Source of the DNA: a bacterium UBP2_UBA5202
GTDB taxonomy: Bacteria; Edwardsbacteria; AC1; EtOH8
Reading direction: 5' to 3'
NCBI GenBank assembly: GCA_002412795.1
Contig: DHVS01000016.1
Coordinates: 166,034 to 230,033, forward strand
DNA: 64,000 bases
Part shown: positions 51,873-60,446 of the stretch, one piece after another
How positions within the stretch are numbered: position 1 is the stretch's first letter
Layout: every line of letters begins with the position of its first letter
The notes under the pieces: generated by a model
Database searches by the model: none
What the model was told of the DNA's origin: nothing
Seen by the model: only the letters and a program-made list of their open reading frames with translations
Translations under genes and position numbers: made by a program

Positions 51873-52778
51873 TTATCCCAGTTTTTGACGTTTGTGTAAA
51901 TACTTCAATAAAGCCTGGTCAAACGGCTGGTCGGTCACGATGGCCTGATAGTCTATCAGGTGGCGGCGGCACTCCCTCCCCAGATGATCTGTTCTCTGTT
52001 TTAGGGCCTTCAGATATCTTAGTTTGATGTCCGCCGGGTTTATCTGCAGTTCCTGCCCGGTCTCCATGTCGGCGAACACCGCTTCGGACTTAAAGGAAAA
52101 AGAGGACTCGTCCGGATCCAGCAGGTGGAACACCAGCACCTCATGTTTCAAATGCCGGAAGTTTTTCAGGGAATTGATTATCTCGTCATCGTCGCCCCAC
52201 AGGTCGGAGATCAGCACCAGCAGGCCCCGGCGCTTGAGATGCCCGGCCAGTTCCTGAAAGATCTTTTTATAACCGGTCTGTCCCAATGGTTTAACATGGT
52301 TCAGTTCCTGAAGAATGGCGTTCCAGTGGCTGCGCCGGGAGCGGGGAGGCAGGTATCTCTGCAGCCGGCTGTTGAACAGGGCCAGCCCCGCCGCATCGTT
52401 TTGGGAAAGCAGCAGAAAGGAAAGGGCCGCCGCCAGGTAGGACCCGTACTCCAGCTTGCTGGCCACATTTGGACTATGGTAACCCATGGAGGCTGAACTG
52501 TCAAGCAGAATATAGGCCTTGAGGTTGGTCTCTTCCTCAAATTCCTTGATGAAATACCTGTCGCTCCGGGCCAGCACCTTCCAATCGATCCTTTTCACTT
52601 CATCGCCCGGCAGGTAGGGCCGGTATTCGGCGAATTCCACCGAGAAGCCGTGATAGGGGCTTTTGTGGAGGCCCGTCAAAAAACCCTCCACCACCATCCG
52701 GGCCTTCAGGTCCAGCCGTTTGATCTGGGCCAGCAGCCGGGGGGATAGATTTGATTTGATGTCAGGCATATGATTCAA
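51873..52778 (-). CDS. DUF58 domain protein
   Basis: The 301-residue protein has the DUF58 layout: GFLTGLHKSPYHGFSVEFAE, YRPYLPGDEVKRIDWKVLAR, then a vWA-like region with ILLDSSASMGYHSP (MIDAS DxSxS) and LLVLISDLWGDDDEI. DUF58 proteins usually act with a MoxR AAA ATPase as chaperones or in envelope assembly. No MoxR gene is present here; the small membrane-protein gene upstream overlaps its start by 17 nt. Confidence 0.93.
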   Translation of the reverse strand: MNHMPDIKSNLSPRLLAQIKRLDLKARMVVEGFLTGLHKSPYHGFSVEFAEYRPYLPGDEVKRIDWKVLARSDRYFIKEFEEETNLKAYILLDSSASMGYHSPNVASKLEYGSYLAAALSFLLLSQNDAAGLALFNSRLQRYLPPRSRRSHWNAILQELNHVKPLGQTGYKKIFQELAGHLKRRGLLVLISDLWGDDDEIINSLKNFRHLKHEVLVFHLLDPDESSFSFKSEAVFADMETGQELQINPADIKLRYLKALKQRTDHLGRECRRHLIDYQAIVTDQPFDQALLKYLHKRQKLG

Positions 52779-53067
52779 CTTCGGGATTGCTGCGCCCGGT
52801 CTTCTTCTGCCGCCGCACGATTGGTAATCCCGCCAGGGTAAGGACGGCCAGGGAAACTCCGCTCCAGAAGAGAACAGTCCTTTCCTGGTTGACCGAGCCG
52901 AAGACCGTCATCACTAATTGGGCCAGAAATCCCAGGATCAGGGCGATGGCCGCCGGGATCTGGGAATAGGCCAGGGGCGCCCGGGTGGTGAACTCGCCCA
53001 CCGCCGCGATCAGGGCGAACTTGGGCTCGGCCAGGGCCGAGGCGAAATGTTTTGAGCGGTCAGACAT
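52762..53067 (-). CDS. Small two-TM membrane protein coupled to DUF58 gene
   Basis: The 101-residue protein has two hydrophobic segments: IPAAIALILGFLAQLVMTVF (about residues 37-56) and VLFWSGVSLAVLTLAGLPIV (about 65-84), with a basic C-terminus. Its 3' end overlaps the DUF58 gene by 17 nt. It probably anchors or assists the DUF58 protein. No family was recognised. The start ATG at 53067 has no strong Shine-Dalgarno. Confidence 0.65.
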   Translation of the reverse strand: MSDRSKHFASALAEPKFALIAAVGEFTTRAPLAYSQIPAAIALILGFLAQLVMTVFGSVNQERTVLFWSGVSLAVLTLAGLPIVRRQKKTGRSNPEVESYA

Positions 53068-53108
53068 TTACTTTAGACGGGATTAATAAATATTTTTACC
53101 CCCGGGGC

Positions 53109-53623
53109 AGACAGGATTTACATGATTTCTCTTTACGGTATTGATATTTATCGGAGGCTGAGATATTTTCGCTTGACCTCCAACGAGCGGCCAAAATTGA
53201 CAAGAAGGCCTCTTGGTTTGCCGGTTGCTTTCAAATAATTCACTAATTGCACTTCGTGTTCTTTGGCAAGTGTGCTGACGGATTTGATCTCGACTATTAC
53301 ATCATCATTGACAATCACATCTGCCACATAATCCCCTACGGGCCTACCGTCATACAATACTTTCACAGCTCTTTGCTGTTCGGCCTTCAATCCGGAATTT
53401 TCAAGCTCTATCACCAGACTGTTCTCATAAACCTTCTCCAGAAATCCAAAACCAAGCGTATTATGCACCTTAAAGGCCCACTTGATTATCTGTCCTGTCA
53501 AAATATCATCTTCCATAATACTCGTAATACTCCTCATCATAAATTATAAATAATCCCGTTAATCCTGTCTATAGCCCTAACCCTTAAATGGAATAAATCC
53601 TGTAAATCATGTTAATCCTGTCT
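53109..53623. mobile_element. Candidate 515-bp element: GxxExxY gene with inverted ends
   Basis: AGACAGGATTTACATGATTT (53109-53128) and AAATCATGTTAATCCTGTCT (53604-53623) are inverted copies matching at 19 of 20 positions, and they bracket one gene (53148-53540). Two extra pieces of the same motif lie at 53552-53572 and 53594-53606. The right end touches the dut stop codon (53622-53624). No transposase is encoded, so mobility, if any, would be in trans. Confidence 0.5.
53148..53540 (-). CDS. GxxExxY family protein (PD-(D/E)XK nuclease fold)
   Basis: The 130-residue protein has the family name motif GFGFLEKVYENSL (GxxExxY) at about residues 30-42 and a nuclease-like core: RPVGDYVADVIVNDDVIVEI followed by KSV (D-x(n)-ExK). 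Family members are common, often with repeats nearby, and their function is unknown. The catalytic-type Asp, Glu and Lys are all present. An ATG eight codons downstream is an alternative start. The gene is enclosed by inverted repeats, which suggests a mobile cassette. Confidence 0.85.
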   Translation of the reverse strand: MMRSITSIMEDDILTGQIIKWAFKVHNTLGFGFLEKVYENSLVIELENSGLKAEQQRAVKVLYDGRPVGDYVADVIVNDDVIVEIKSVSTLAKEHEVQLVNYLKATGKPRGLLVNFGRSLEVKRKYLSLR

Positions 53624-54074
53624 ATCGTTTCCCGACCCCGGTATGCCCAAATCCCCCGCTTCCCCTCTTGGTCTTCTGTAGCGTCTTAACCTCAACTATC
53701 TGCACCCGGACCACGGGTGAGATCACCAGCTGGGCGATCCTGTCCCCGGGGTTGACTATAAAGGACTTCTGCCCCAGGTTTACCAGGATCACCCCCACCT
53801 CGCCCCGGTAGTCGGCATCGATCGTCCCCGGCGCGTTGACGATTGAGATGCCTTGCTTCAGCGCCAGGCCGCTGCGGGGCCGCACCTGTCCTTCGTAACC
53901 CACGGGGATCTCCAGGGCCAGCCCGGTGGGAACGAGTTTGATCTGATGGGGTTTTAGGGATATCGGCTTTTCCAAAGCTGCGCAAAGGTCCATCCCAGCG
54001 GCATGGGCGGTGGAGTATTCCGGCAGCCGGGCCAGCCTGCTGAGCCTGACCAGTTTCACTTGGGGGGTCTTCAT
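53622..54074 (-). CDS. dut: dUTP diphosphatase
   Basis: The 150-residue protein has all five dUTPase motifs: AAGMDLCA, RPRSGLALKQGISIVNAPG, IDADYRGEVGVIL, DRIAQLVISP and RGSGGFGHTG. It hydrolyses dUTP to dUMP and keeps uracil out of DNA. The ATG at 54074 overlaps the stop of the upstream TPR gene by 4 nt (ATGA) and follows AGGAGACATT. An in-frame start at 54161 would overlap the TPR gene much more and add non-conserved sequence. Confidence 0.97.
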   Translation of the reverse strand: MKTPQVKLVRLSRLARLPEYSTAHAAGMDLCAALEKPISLKPHQIKLVPTGLALEIPVGYEGQVRPRSGLALKQGISIVNAPGTIDADYRGEVGVILVNLGQKSFIVNPGDRIAQLVISPVVRVQIVEVKTLQKTKRGSGGFGHTGVGKR

Positions 54075-55489
54075 GTTGCAATGTCTCCTGATTTTTCGGC
54101 GATGTTGCCGGCAATTTCGTTCATGCGGTTCCGGTATTTCTGGTCCGGGGTTCTTTCCCATAATGTTCTATAGACCTTCAGCAATTTTTCCTTCAGCTGT
54201 TCTTGGGGTTCTATCCGGTAAAGGTGGTACAGGGCCTCGGACCTCTGTTCTTCATCAGGGCATTCGCTTTCCAGTTTTTTAAGTTCATCGACCGCCTGAT
54301 CTTTGTTTTGGTACGATAGCAGGCGGGCCTGCAGTATCCAGCAGCTCAGCGCCAGGTCCTGGCGCCCCGCTTTCTCGGCGGAGGCCCGGGCCAGGACGGC
54401 CAGTTCCGATGATTCCCGGGGATCGTTCTCTTCCAGGGCCAGCAGGGCGAAGTTGAGCAGCATGTCGCACAGGTAGTAATCTATGCCCAGCTTACCGGCC
54501 TGTTCGACGGCGTCCCGGTAACTTTGCCGGGCCAGGTCTCTCTTGCCGGTGGCGGAATATAGGTCTGCCAACTTGCCGGTGGTGACGGCCACGGCCCGCT
54601 GGTCGCCCAGCTCCTTCATCGTCTCCAGACTGTCCCGGTAGAGCGTTTCCGCCTCCAGATACCTGCCCCGCTGTTTTTCTAGCAGGCCCATGTTGATCCG
54701 GGTATAAGCCGAGCTCTGCCGGTCCCCCAGCTGGGTGGTAAGCTCCAACCGACGCCGATACATCTCCATGGCCAGGCCAAAATTGCCCCGGTCGTGGTGG
54801 ACGGTCCCCATATTCCCGTAGATATAACTGGCTGTGGAACGGTCGCCTATCTTTTCGGCTATCTTCAGGGCCCGCTCGAGTTGAACCAGCGCCTCGTCGT
54901 ACTGCCGCATCTCCTTGTAAACCAGCCCCTGGTTGTTGACCGCCGAAGCGGTGTTCATCAGGTCCCCGGTCTCATCCGAGATGGCCATCTCCTGGCGGTA
55001 ACACTCCAGCGCCTTGGCGTAATTGCCCTGGCTCTTGTAGGCGATGCCCAGGTTGCCTAGGGCGTGGCTGAGCTCGGCCCGGTCCCCGCTCCTCCTGGCC
55101 ATGGCCGCGGCCCCGGCAAAGTACCTCCGGGCCCTTGGGAAATTGCCCTGATAGGCGCAGACCACGCCCCGGCCCCGCAACACCGGGGCCAGCCGGCGCT
55201 GGTCGCCCAGGTCCGAGAAGATGCGCTGGGCGTTCTCCAGCAGTTCATTTGCTTCCTTGATCTTTCCCCGGTTAACGATCAGCTTGCCAAGACCGCTTTG
55301 GGCGTCGGCCGACAGCGCCTGGTCACCGGCGGACATCTCGATGTTCCTTCGGTAGAGTGCCTCTGCCTGATCCCATCCCCCGCTGGCAAAAAAGACCTCG
55401 GCCTTGCGCCGGACCAGGTCATACGGCCAGTACTGCGGAGCGCTGCCGCGCCTGATCCAGGCGGTTTGTCTTTTATATCTCTTCGGCAA
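54071..55489 (-). CDS. TPR-repeat protein coupled to dut
   Basis: The 472-residue protein has about eight kinesin-light-chain-type TPRs (ALGNLGIAYKSQGNYAKALE, SAVNNQGLVYKEMRQYDEAL, IYGNMGTVHHDRGNFGLAME, TRINMGLLEKQRGRYLEAET), from about residue 50 to 350, then a helical C-terminus. No enzymatic domain is seen. The start is a TTG at 55489, with a stop only five codons upstream and no Shine-Dalgarno, so it may be 5'-truncated or use an unusual start. It is translationally coupled to dut. It resembles the TPR gene at 27642-28736. Confidence 0.72.
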   Translation of the reverse strand: MPKRYKRQTAWIRRGSAPQYWPYDLVRRKAEVFFASGGWDQAEALYRRNIEMSAGDQALSADAQSGLGKLIVNRGKIKEANELLENAQRIFSDLGDQRRLAPVLRGRGVVCAYQGNFPRARRYFAGAAAMARRSGDRAELSHALGNLGIAYKSQGNYAKALECYRQEMAISDETGDLMNTASAVNNQGLVYKEMRQYDEALVQLERALKIAEKIGDRSTASYIYGNMGTVHHDRGNFGLAMEMYRRRLELTTQLGDRQSSAYTRINMGLLEKQRGRYLEAETLYRDSLETMKELGDQRAVAVTTGKLADLYSATGKRDLARQSYRDAVEQAGKLGIDYYLCDMLLNFALLALEENDPRESSELAVLARASAEKAGRQDLALSCWILQARLLSYQNKDQAVDELKKLESECPDEEQRSEALYHLYRIEPQEQLKEKLLKVYRTLWERTPDQKYRNRMNEIAGNIAEKSGDIAT

Positions 55490-55563
55490 AACGTACTGTT
55501 TTTAACAATTATTGCTGCGGTGTTACCGGAATTTCTATAACAAAATAAGGGGCTGGAGTAACA

Positions 55564-55601
55564 TTAAAAAATCAAGGCCGGGATGTTTGCATCCCGACCT
55601 T
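55564..55601 (-). terminator. Rho-independent terminator of the aminotransferase gene
   Basis: AAGGCCGGGATG (55574-55585) pairs with CATCCCGACCTT (55590-55601), one mismatch in 12, around a 4-nt loop. On the minus strand it is followed by TGATTTTTTAATG, a good U-tract. It lies 18 nt after the aminotransferase stop codon. Confidence 0.85.
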
Positions 55602-55618
55602 ATTTATTGTAAACGAGG

Positions 55619-56845
55619 TTACCGCCGGCCGTTGTATGCCTTGACCCCCAGAGCTAATAACTGCATGGCTTTTTTGAGATCGGCCTCCTTGAGCACATAG
55701 GCGATTCGGATCTCCTGCTTGCCCTTGCTGGGGTCGGCGTAAAAGCCGTCGCCCGGGGCCACCATGGTGGTGGCTCCCTGGTGGGAAAAGTCTGTCAGCA
55801 TCCACTGGGCGAACTCGTTGGCGTCGTCTATCGGCAGCTGGGGCATGATGTAGAAGGCCCCTTTGGGCTTGGTGAACACCGCACCGTCTATCTTGGCCAG
55901 CTCGTCGCAGACGATGTCCCGGCGGTGCTGGTACTCGTTCACCATCTTCTTCAGGTATTTATGGATGTTCTTGTATCCGGCGATGGCCCCCACCTGCTCG
56001 ATGGTGGGCGGGCAGAGCCGGGCCTGGCCCAGCTTAAGCGCGGCCTGCATGATGCGGGGATTGCGGCTGACCAGGCAGCCCACCCGGGCTCCGCAGGCCG
56101 AGAAACGCTTGGAGACGGAGTCCAGCATGATGGCCCGGTCCTCGGCTTCCTTGATGTGCAGGATGCTGGTGTGGTAGCCGCCGTCGTAGATGAACTCCCG
56201 GTAGACCTCGTCGGCCAGCAGCCAGAGGTTCTTCTCTTTGGCCAGCCCGGCCAGCATCTCCAGGTCGGAGCGGGAAAATACCGCCCCGGTGGGGTTGTTG
56301 GGCGAGCAGAACAGGATGGCCTTGGTCTTCTTGGTGATCCGTTTGGCGAACTCGGCCTTGCTGGGCAGGGAAAAGCCGTCCTCCACGTCGGTGGGCACCG
56401 CCACCAGCCTGATGTCGGCCATGCTGGCGAAGCCGTTGTAATTGGTGTAAAAGGGCTCGGGCACCAGCACTTCGTCGCCGGGGTCGCCCACCGCCATCAG
56501 AGCGAACACTATGGCCTCGGACCCGGCGGTGGTCACCATCACGTCGTCGACCGAGAGCATGATGTCCAGCTTCTCGAAATAGTGTTTGATCTCCTGGCGC
56601 AGCTCCGGCAGGCCCAGGCTGGGGCCGTAGGCCAGCACCTCATCCCGGAAATTACGGACGGCGTCCATGATCTCCCTGGGAGTGACGATGTCGGGCTGGC
56701 CGATGTTCAGGTGGTAGACCTTGGTTCCCCTGGCCTTGGCCTGGTCGGCCAGCGGCACCAGCCGGCGGATGGGCGAAGCCTGCATGGCCGCCGAGCGTTT
56801 GGACGGCATCAGCTCGGCCTTCTTGGCTTTTGACTTGGCAGACAT
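55619..56845 (-). CDS. PLP-dependent aminotransferase, class I/II (aspartate aminotransferase-like)
   Basis: The 408-residue protein has the fold-type I features: HLNIGQPDIVTPREIMDAVR, AYGPSLGLPELRQEI, FCSPNNPTGAVFSRSDLEML, LLADEVYREFIYDG, SVSKRFSACGARVG (PLP Lys) and QEIRIAYVL with the substrate-binding Arg. It is closest to the AspC/AAT family, so it probably makes aspartate or aromatic amino acids; the exact substrate cannot be told. A ~25-residue Lys/Ala-rich N-terminus precedes the core. A direct repeat (ACAGTTT) lies in its upstream region. Confidence 0.92.
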   Translation of the reverse strand: MSAKSKAKKAELMPSKRSAAMQASPIRRLVPLADQAKARGTKVYHLNIGQPDIVTPREIMDAVRNFRDEVLAYGPSLGLPELRQEIKHYFEKLDIMLSVDDVMVTTAGSEAIVFALMAVGDPGDEVLVPEPFYTNYNGFASMADIRLVAVPTDVEDGFSLPSKAEFAKRITKKTKAILFCSPNNPTGAVFSRSDLEMLAGLAKEKNLWLLADEVYREFIYDGGYHTSILHIKEAEDRAIMLDSVSKRFSACGARVGCLVSRNPRIMQAALKLGQARLCPPTIEQVGAIAGYKNIHKYLKKMVNEYQHRRDIVCDELAKIDGAVFTKPKGAFYIMPQLPIDDANEFAQWMLTDFSHQGATTMVAPGDGFYADPSKGKQEIRIAYVLKEADLKKAMQLLALGVKAYNGRR

Positions 56846-56928
56846 GATGTTTCCCCTATATATATTTACAGTTTACAGTTTACAGTTATCCGTTTGCCGT
56901 TGACTGTTCGTTGTTTAATGTTAATTAT

Positions 56929-58212
56929 TCAAAGTTGTTCTTGCAGCCGAGCCAGGGAATATTTCTTCTGGTTCAACGGCCCCAGGATGGCCGCCCCCAG
57001 CTTTTGGGGCACCAACAGGCTTTGGGCCATCCGGTGCACCTGATCTATGGTGACCCGGTCTATCAATACCGCGGTCTGCTCCGGGGTCAGATACGGCTCA
57101 TGGTGCAGGGCCATCTTGGCCAGGCGCATCATCCGGTTGGAGGTGCTCTCCATCCCCAAAAACAGGCCTCCCTTGAGCTGCTCCCTGGCGTTGTCCAGCT
57201 CGGCCCGGGAAACGGGGTTCCTTGACATTTGCCGGATCTCTTTGAGCGCCATGGCCAGGGCCTGGTCCGTCTTGTCGGGAGACACCCCCAGATAGACCCC
57301 CAGTACCCCGGCATCCCGGTAAAGATCGGTGAAGGAGAAGACCGAATATGCCAGCCCGCTCTGTTCCCGTATCTTCTGGAACAACCGGGAGCTCATGCCC
57401 CCGCCCAGGATGGTATTCAGCACCAGAAGTACATAGCGCCGGGGATCGCTGGTGGCCAGGGCCGGCACCCCCAGGCAGATGTGGGCCTGGGATATCTTGC
57501 GGGACAGCATCTTTAAAGAAGGCTTGAAGTCCGGAACAAAGGGCTTGACCGCCAGTTCCTGCCTTTGGGCCGGGCCGGGGAAGTACTTTTCCAGCATCCG
57601 GCAAAAACCCCGGTGATCCACCTGGCCGGCCAGGGACACCATCATGTGGGGCGGCCGGTAGCATTCCCGCCAAAAGTTTTTGACCCTGGGGGCGGTGAAC
57701 TCCCGGCAATTTTCCCTGGAGCCAAGAATGGGAAAGCTCAAGGGGTGCCCGTCATACATGGCCTCGGCAAAAAGTTCATACACCAGGTCGTCCGGGGTGT
57801 CCTCCACGCTCTTGATCTCCTCGGCGATCACCATCTTCTCCCGGGCCACGTCCCGGGGATCGAACTTCAGATTGGTGACTATGTCGGCTATCAGCTCCAG
57901 GGCCAGGGCCTGGTGGCGCTGCTGGACCCGGGCGTAAAAACAGGTCTCCTCCTTGGAGGTAAAGGCGTCCAGGTGCCCGCCCACCGATTCCAGGCACAGG
58001 GCGATGTCCCTGGCGCTCCGTTTCCTGGTCCCTTTGAAGGCCATGTGCTCTATGAAGTGGCACATTCCCCGGGTGGCGGACGATTCGTCGCGCGAGCCCC
58101 GGGCCAGCCACAGCCCCACCGCGATGGAGGCGGCCCCGGGGATGTTCTCGCTGGCCGCGGTCAGTCCGGAAGAGAGGACGGTTTTATGGTGCTGCGTTTT
58201 GATCTTCTGCAT
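56929..58212 (-). CDS. M16-family zinc peptidase
   Basis: The 427-residue protein carries HFIEH (HxxEH, residues about 52-56), the zinc-peptidase motif, and a downstream Glu in EKMVIAEEIKSVEDTPDD. The C-terminal half (PRRYVLLVLNTILGGGMSSR, LFQKIREQSGLAYSVFSF) is the inactive M16 repeat. It resembles YmxG/PqqL/processing peptidase beta proteins. The substrate is unknown. No signal peptide is visible, so it is probably cytoplasmic. GTTAGG precedes the ATG. Confidence 0.94.
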   Translation of the reverse strand: MQKIKTQHHKTVLSSGLTAASENIPGAASIAVGLWLARGSRDESSATRGMCHFIEHMAFKGTRKRSARDIALCLESVGGHLDAFTSKEETCFYARVQQRHQALALELIADIVTNLKFDPRDVAREKMVIAEEIKSVEDTPDDLVYELFAEAMYDGHPLSFPILGSRENCREFTAPRVKNFWRECYRPPHMMVSLAGQVDHRGFCRMLEKYFPGPAQRQELAVKPFVPDFKPSLKMLSRKISQAHICLGVPALATSDPRRYVLLVLNTILGGGMSSRLFQKIREQSGLAYSVFSFTDLYRDAGVLGVYLGVSPDKTDQALAMALKEIRQMSRNPVSRAELDNAREQLKGGLFLGMESTSNRMMRLAKMALHHEPYLTPEQTAVLIDRVTIDQVHRMAQSLLVPQKLGAAILGPLNQKKYSLARLQEQL

Positions 58213-58553
58213 CCTAACCCGGATAAACCAAAACTATAAGGAAACCAGCCTGCCCGCCGGAGTGGCAACGAAGGAGGGGAAGGGCAGGAAAATATATTTT
58301 TGTTATCTGTTTACTTGCTGGAAAAAAGGCAAAAACAGGGGTTTTAATAAACTTTATATTTTTCATGGGGAATGATCTTTTTTTGTTAGCTGGTTGACTA
58401 TAATAATCGCGCAAGGGTCGGAGACCCAGAAATTGATTATATTTGGAAGGCAGATACTGCCCAGGGTTCTCTACAGTTTCGTGTTCATAGTTCGGCACAC
58501 TCACTACAAGTGGTTTCCTGGATTCCTAATAAAGTGAATCTCTAAATACTAGA
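58213..58553. other. Intergenic region between recJ and the M16 gene
   Basis: The gap holds a GGGTC-GGA-GACCC hairpin (58415-58427) and a half copy of the family 1 palindrome (TGGTTTCCTGGATTCCTAATAAAG, about 58511-58533). A 96-codon minus frame (58214-58504) lacks a Shine-Dalgarno and protein-like composition. No gene is supported. Confidence 0.5.
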
Positions 58554-60257
58554 TTACCGCACCTTGATGTCCTTGACCCGGAGCTGCAGCTTCTTGCGGC
58601 CCTGCCACTCGTTCTCCTCCAGCACAAAGGCCAGGTCCAGGCTGCAGTCCCGGTCCTCCAGTTCGTCCAAGAGGTCGCCGAAGGAAAAACCGATGGTGTC
58701 GAATATCTTCTGGTTCTGCTTGACCTTGAACTTCAAATGATTCTTGCCCACGATGTAGGGCGTGCCCACCACCCGCAGTTGGTCCGAGACCAGCACCGGA
58801 TGGCGGTTACCCGGGCCGAAGGGGGCGAACAGGGAAAAGCTCTGGGCCGTTTCCAGGTCGATGGAATCCAGGTCAACCTCGGCGTCCAGGGTCTGGCTGG
58901 GTATCATATCCTCGGGGCTCAGCACCTCATCGGCGTATTTGTTGATGTCGGTCCGGAACTGGTGAATGCTCCCGGCATCGATCGACAGGCCGGCCGCATA
59001 TTTGTGCCCGCCGAATCCCAACAGATGCTGCTGGCATTCCTTGAGGGCCTGGTGCAGGTGAAAGGCGCTGATGGAGCGGGCCGAACCCTTGCCCTTGTCG
59101 CCGTCCACCGCGATCAGTATGGTGGGCCGGTAAAAGGCCTCCACCAGCCTTGAGGCCACTATCCCGATCACTCCCTGGTGCCAGGTGTCGGAGGCCAGCA
59201 CTATCACCCGTTCCTTGTTCAGGTTTACCTGCTGTTCCACCATGTCCATGGCCTCGTTCAGGATCAGCTCGTCGATCTCCTTGCGCTTGCGGTTCTCCTC
59301 GTCCAGCGATCTGGCGATGGTAAAGGCCTCGTCCTGGTTCTCGGTCACCAAAAGCCTTAGGGCCAGGTCGGCCGTGCCTATCCGGCCGGCGGCGTTGATC
59401 CGGGGGGCCACCACGAAGACTATCTGGCCCGAGTCCATCGGTTTGCCGGACAGGCCGGTCACCTCCAGCAGGGCCCGGATCCCCGGCTTGCTGCTGTTCT
59501 TGATCCGCTCTATCCCGAACTTGGCCAGCACCCGGTTCTCGCCGGTTAAAGGAACGATGTCGGCGATGGTGCCCAGGGCCACCAGGTCCAGGTGCTGTTC
59601 CAGCGAGGCGTCTTCCATGCCCAGCCGGCGGTACAGGGCCTGCATCAGCTTGTAAGCCACCCCCACCCCGGCCAGCTCCTGGTAGGGATAGGTGCTATCG
59701 CCCCGCTTGGGATCCAGCACCGAGACCGCTTCCGGCAGGCTGTCCTTGGTCTCGTGGTGGTCGGTGATGATGCAGTCTATTCCAAAACTTTTGGCCAAAA
59801 GCACCTCCGGGTGGGCGGTGATGCCGCAGTCCACCGAGATGATCAGTTTCACCCCCCGGCGCTGGGCCTCCTCCACCCCCGAAGCCGAGATGCCGTAGCC
59901 CTCCTGGATCCGGTTGGGAAGATACCAGGAGACCTCGGCCCCCAGGGCAAAAAGGCTGCGCCACAGCAGGGCGGTGCCGGTGATCCCGTCCACGTCGTAG
60001 TCGCCGTAGATCATTATCTTCTGCCGGGCTGCCAAAGCCTCTTCTATCCGGACCACGGTCTTTTCCATGTCGTTCATCAGATACGGGTCATGGAGATCCT
60101 TAAGGGTGGGGCGCAGGAACTGCCGGGCCTCGGAACCGGTGGTGATCCCCCGGGCCACCAGCAGCCGGGCTATGATGGCCGGCACTTCCAGTGAAGCGGC
60201 AATTTTATTGACCAGCCCGGCCTCCACCGGCCGGGGATAGATCCAGTTTTTTTCCAT
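58554..60257 (-). CDS. recJ: Single-stranded-DNA-specific exonuclease RecJ
   Basis: The 567-residue protein has the DHH phosphoesterase motifs: MIYGDYDVDGITGTALL, ISVDCGITAH, CIITDHHETKD, VGVAYKLMQ, and the DHHA1 signature FGGHKYAAGLSID near residue 400. The last ~120 residues form the OB-like domain (VVGTPYIVGKNHLKFKV). RecJ degrades single-stranded DNA 5' to 3' in recombination and mismatch repair. The ATG at 60257 is taken by family position; an in-frame TTG at 60275 would add six residues. No strong Shine-Dalgarno is seen. Confidence 0.95.
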   Translation of the reverse strand: MEKNWIYPRPVEAGLVNKIAASLEVPAIIARLLVARGITTGSEARQFLRPTLKDLHDPYLMNDMEKTVVRIEEALAARQKIMIYGDYDVDGITGTALLWRSLFALGAEVSWYLPNRIQEGYGISASGVEEAQRRGVKLIISVDCGITAHPEVLLAKSFGIDCIITDHHETKDSLPEAVSVLDPKRGDSTYPYQELAGVGVAYKLMQALYRRLGMEDASLEQHLDLVALGTIADIVPLTGENRVLAKFGIERIKNSSKPGIRALLEVTGLSGKPMDSGQIVFVVAPRINAAGRIGTADLALRLLVTENQDEAFTIARSLDEENRKRKEIDELILNEAMDMVEQQVNLNKERVIVLASDTWHQGVIGIVASRLVEAFYRPTILIAVDGDKGKGSARSISAFHLHQALKECQQHLLGFGGHKYAAGLSIDAGSIHQFRTDINKYADEVLSPEDMIPSQTLDAEVDLDSIDLETAQSFSLFAPFGPGNRHPVLVSDQLRVVGTPYIVGKNHLKFKVKQNQKIFDTIGFSFGDLLDELEDRDCSLDLAFVLEENEWQGRKKLQLRVKDIKVR

Positions 60258-60331
60258 TAAGCAAAATACTTTCAAAGTTGCATGTTATGGTAACTTTTCA
60301 GCCGTGATATTATTTCTCAGTTACCATTTTT

Positions 60332-60405
60332 GGCCACATAAAGCACATAAATTACAAAAATATGTTTCATGATTTATATAATTTTTTTTGTGCCTTTGGC
60401 GGGTG
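60332..60405. repeat. Dispersed palindrome family 2, copy between recJ and rnpB
   Basis: GGCCACATAAAGCACATAAA at its left end and TTTTTTTTGTGCCTTTGGCG at its right end are imperfectly complementary around an AT-rich centre. It matches the elements near 42702 and 62943. Confidence 0.55.
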
Positions 60406-60446
60406 AATTATAACAGTTATAATGGTAACTCCAAGCCAGGACAAAA

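Noticed and set aside
58214..58504. 96-codon minus-strand frame between recJ and the M16 gene
   Set aside because: It covers repeat-like sequence, has no start signal and no protein-like composition.
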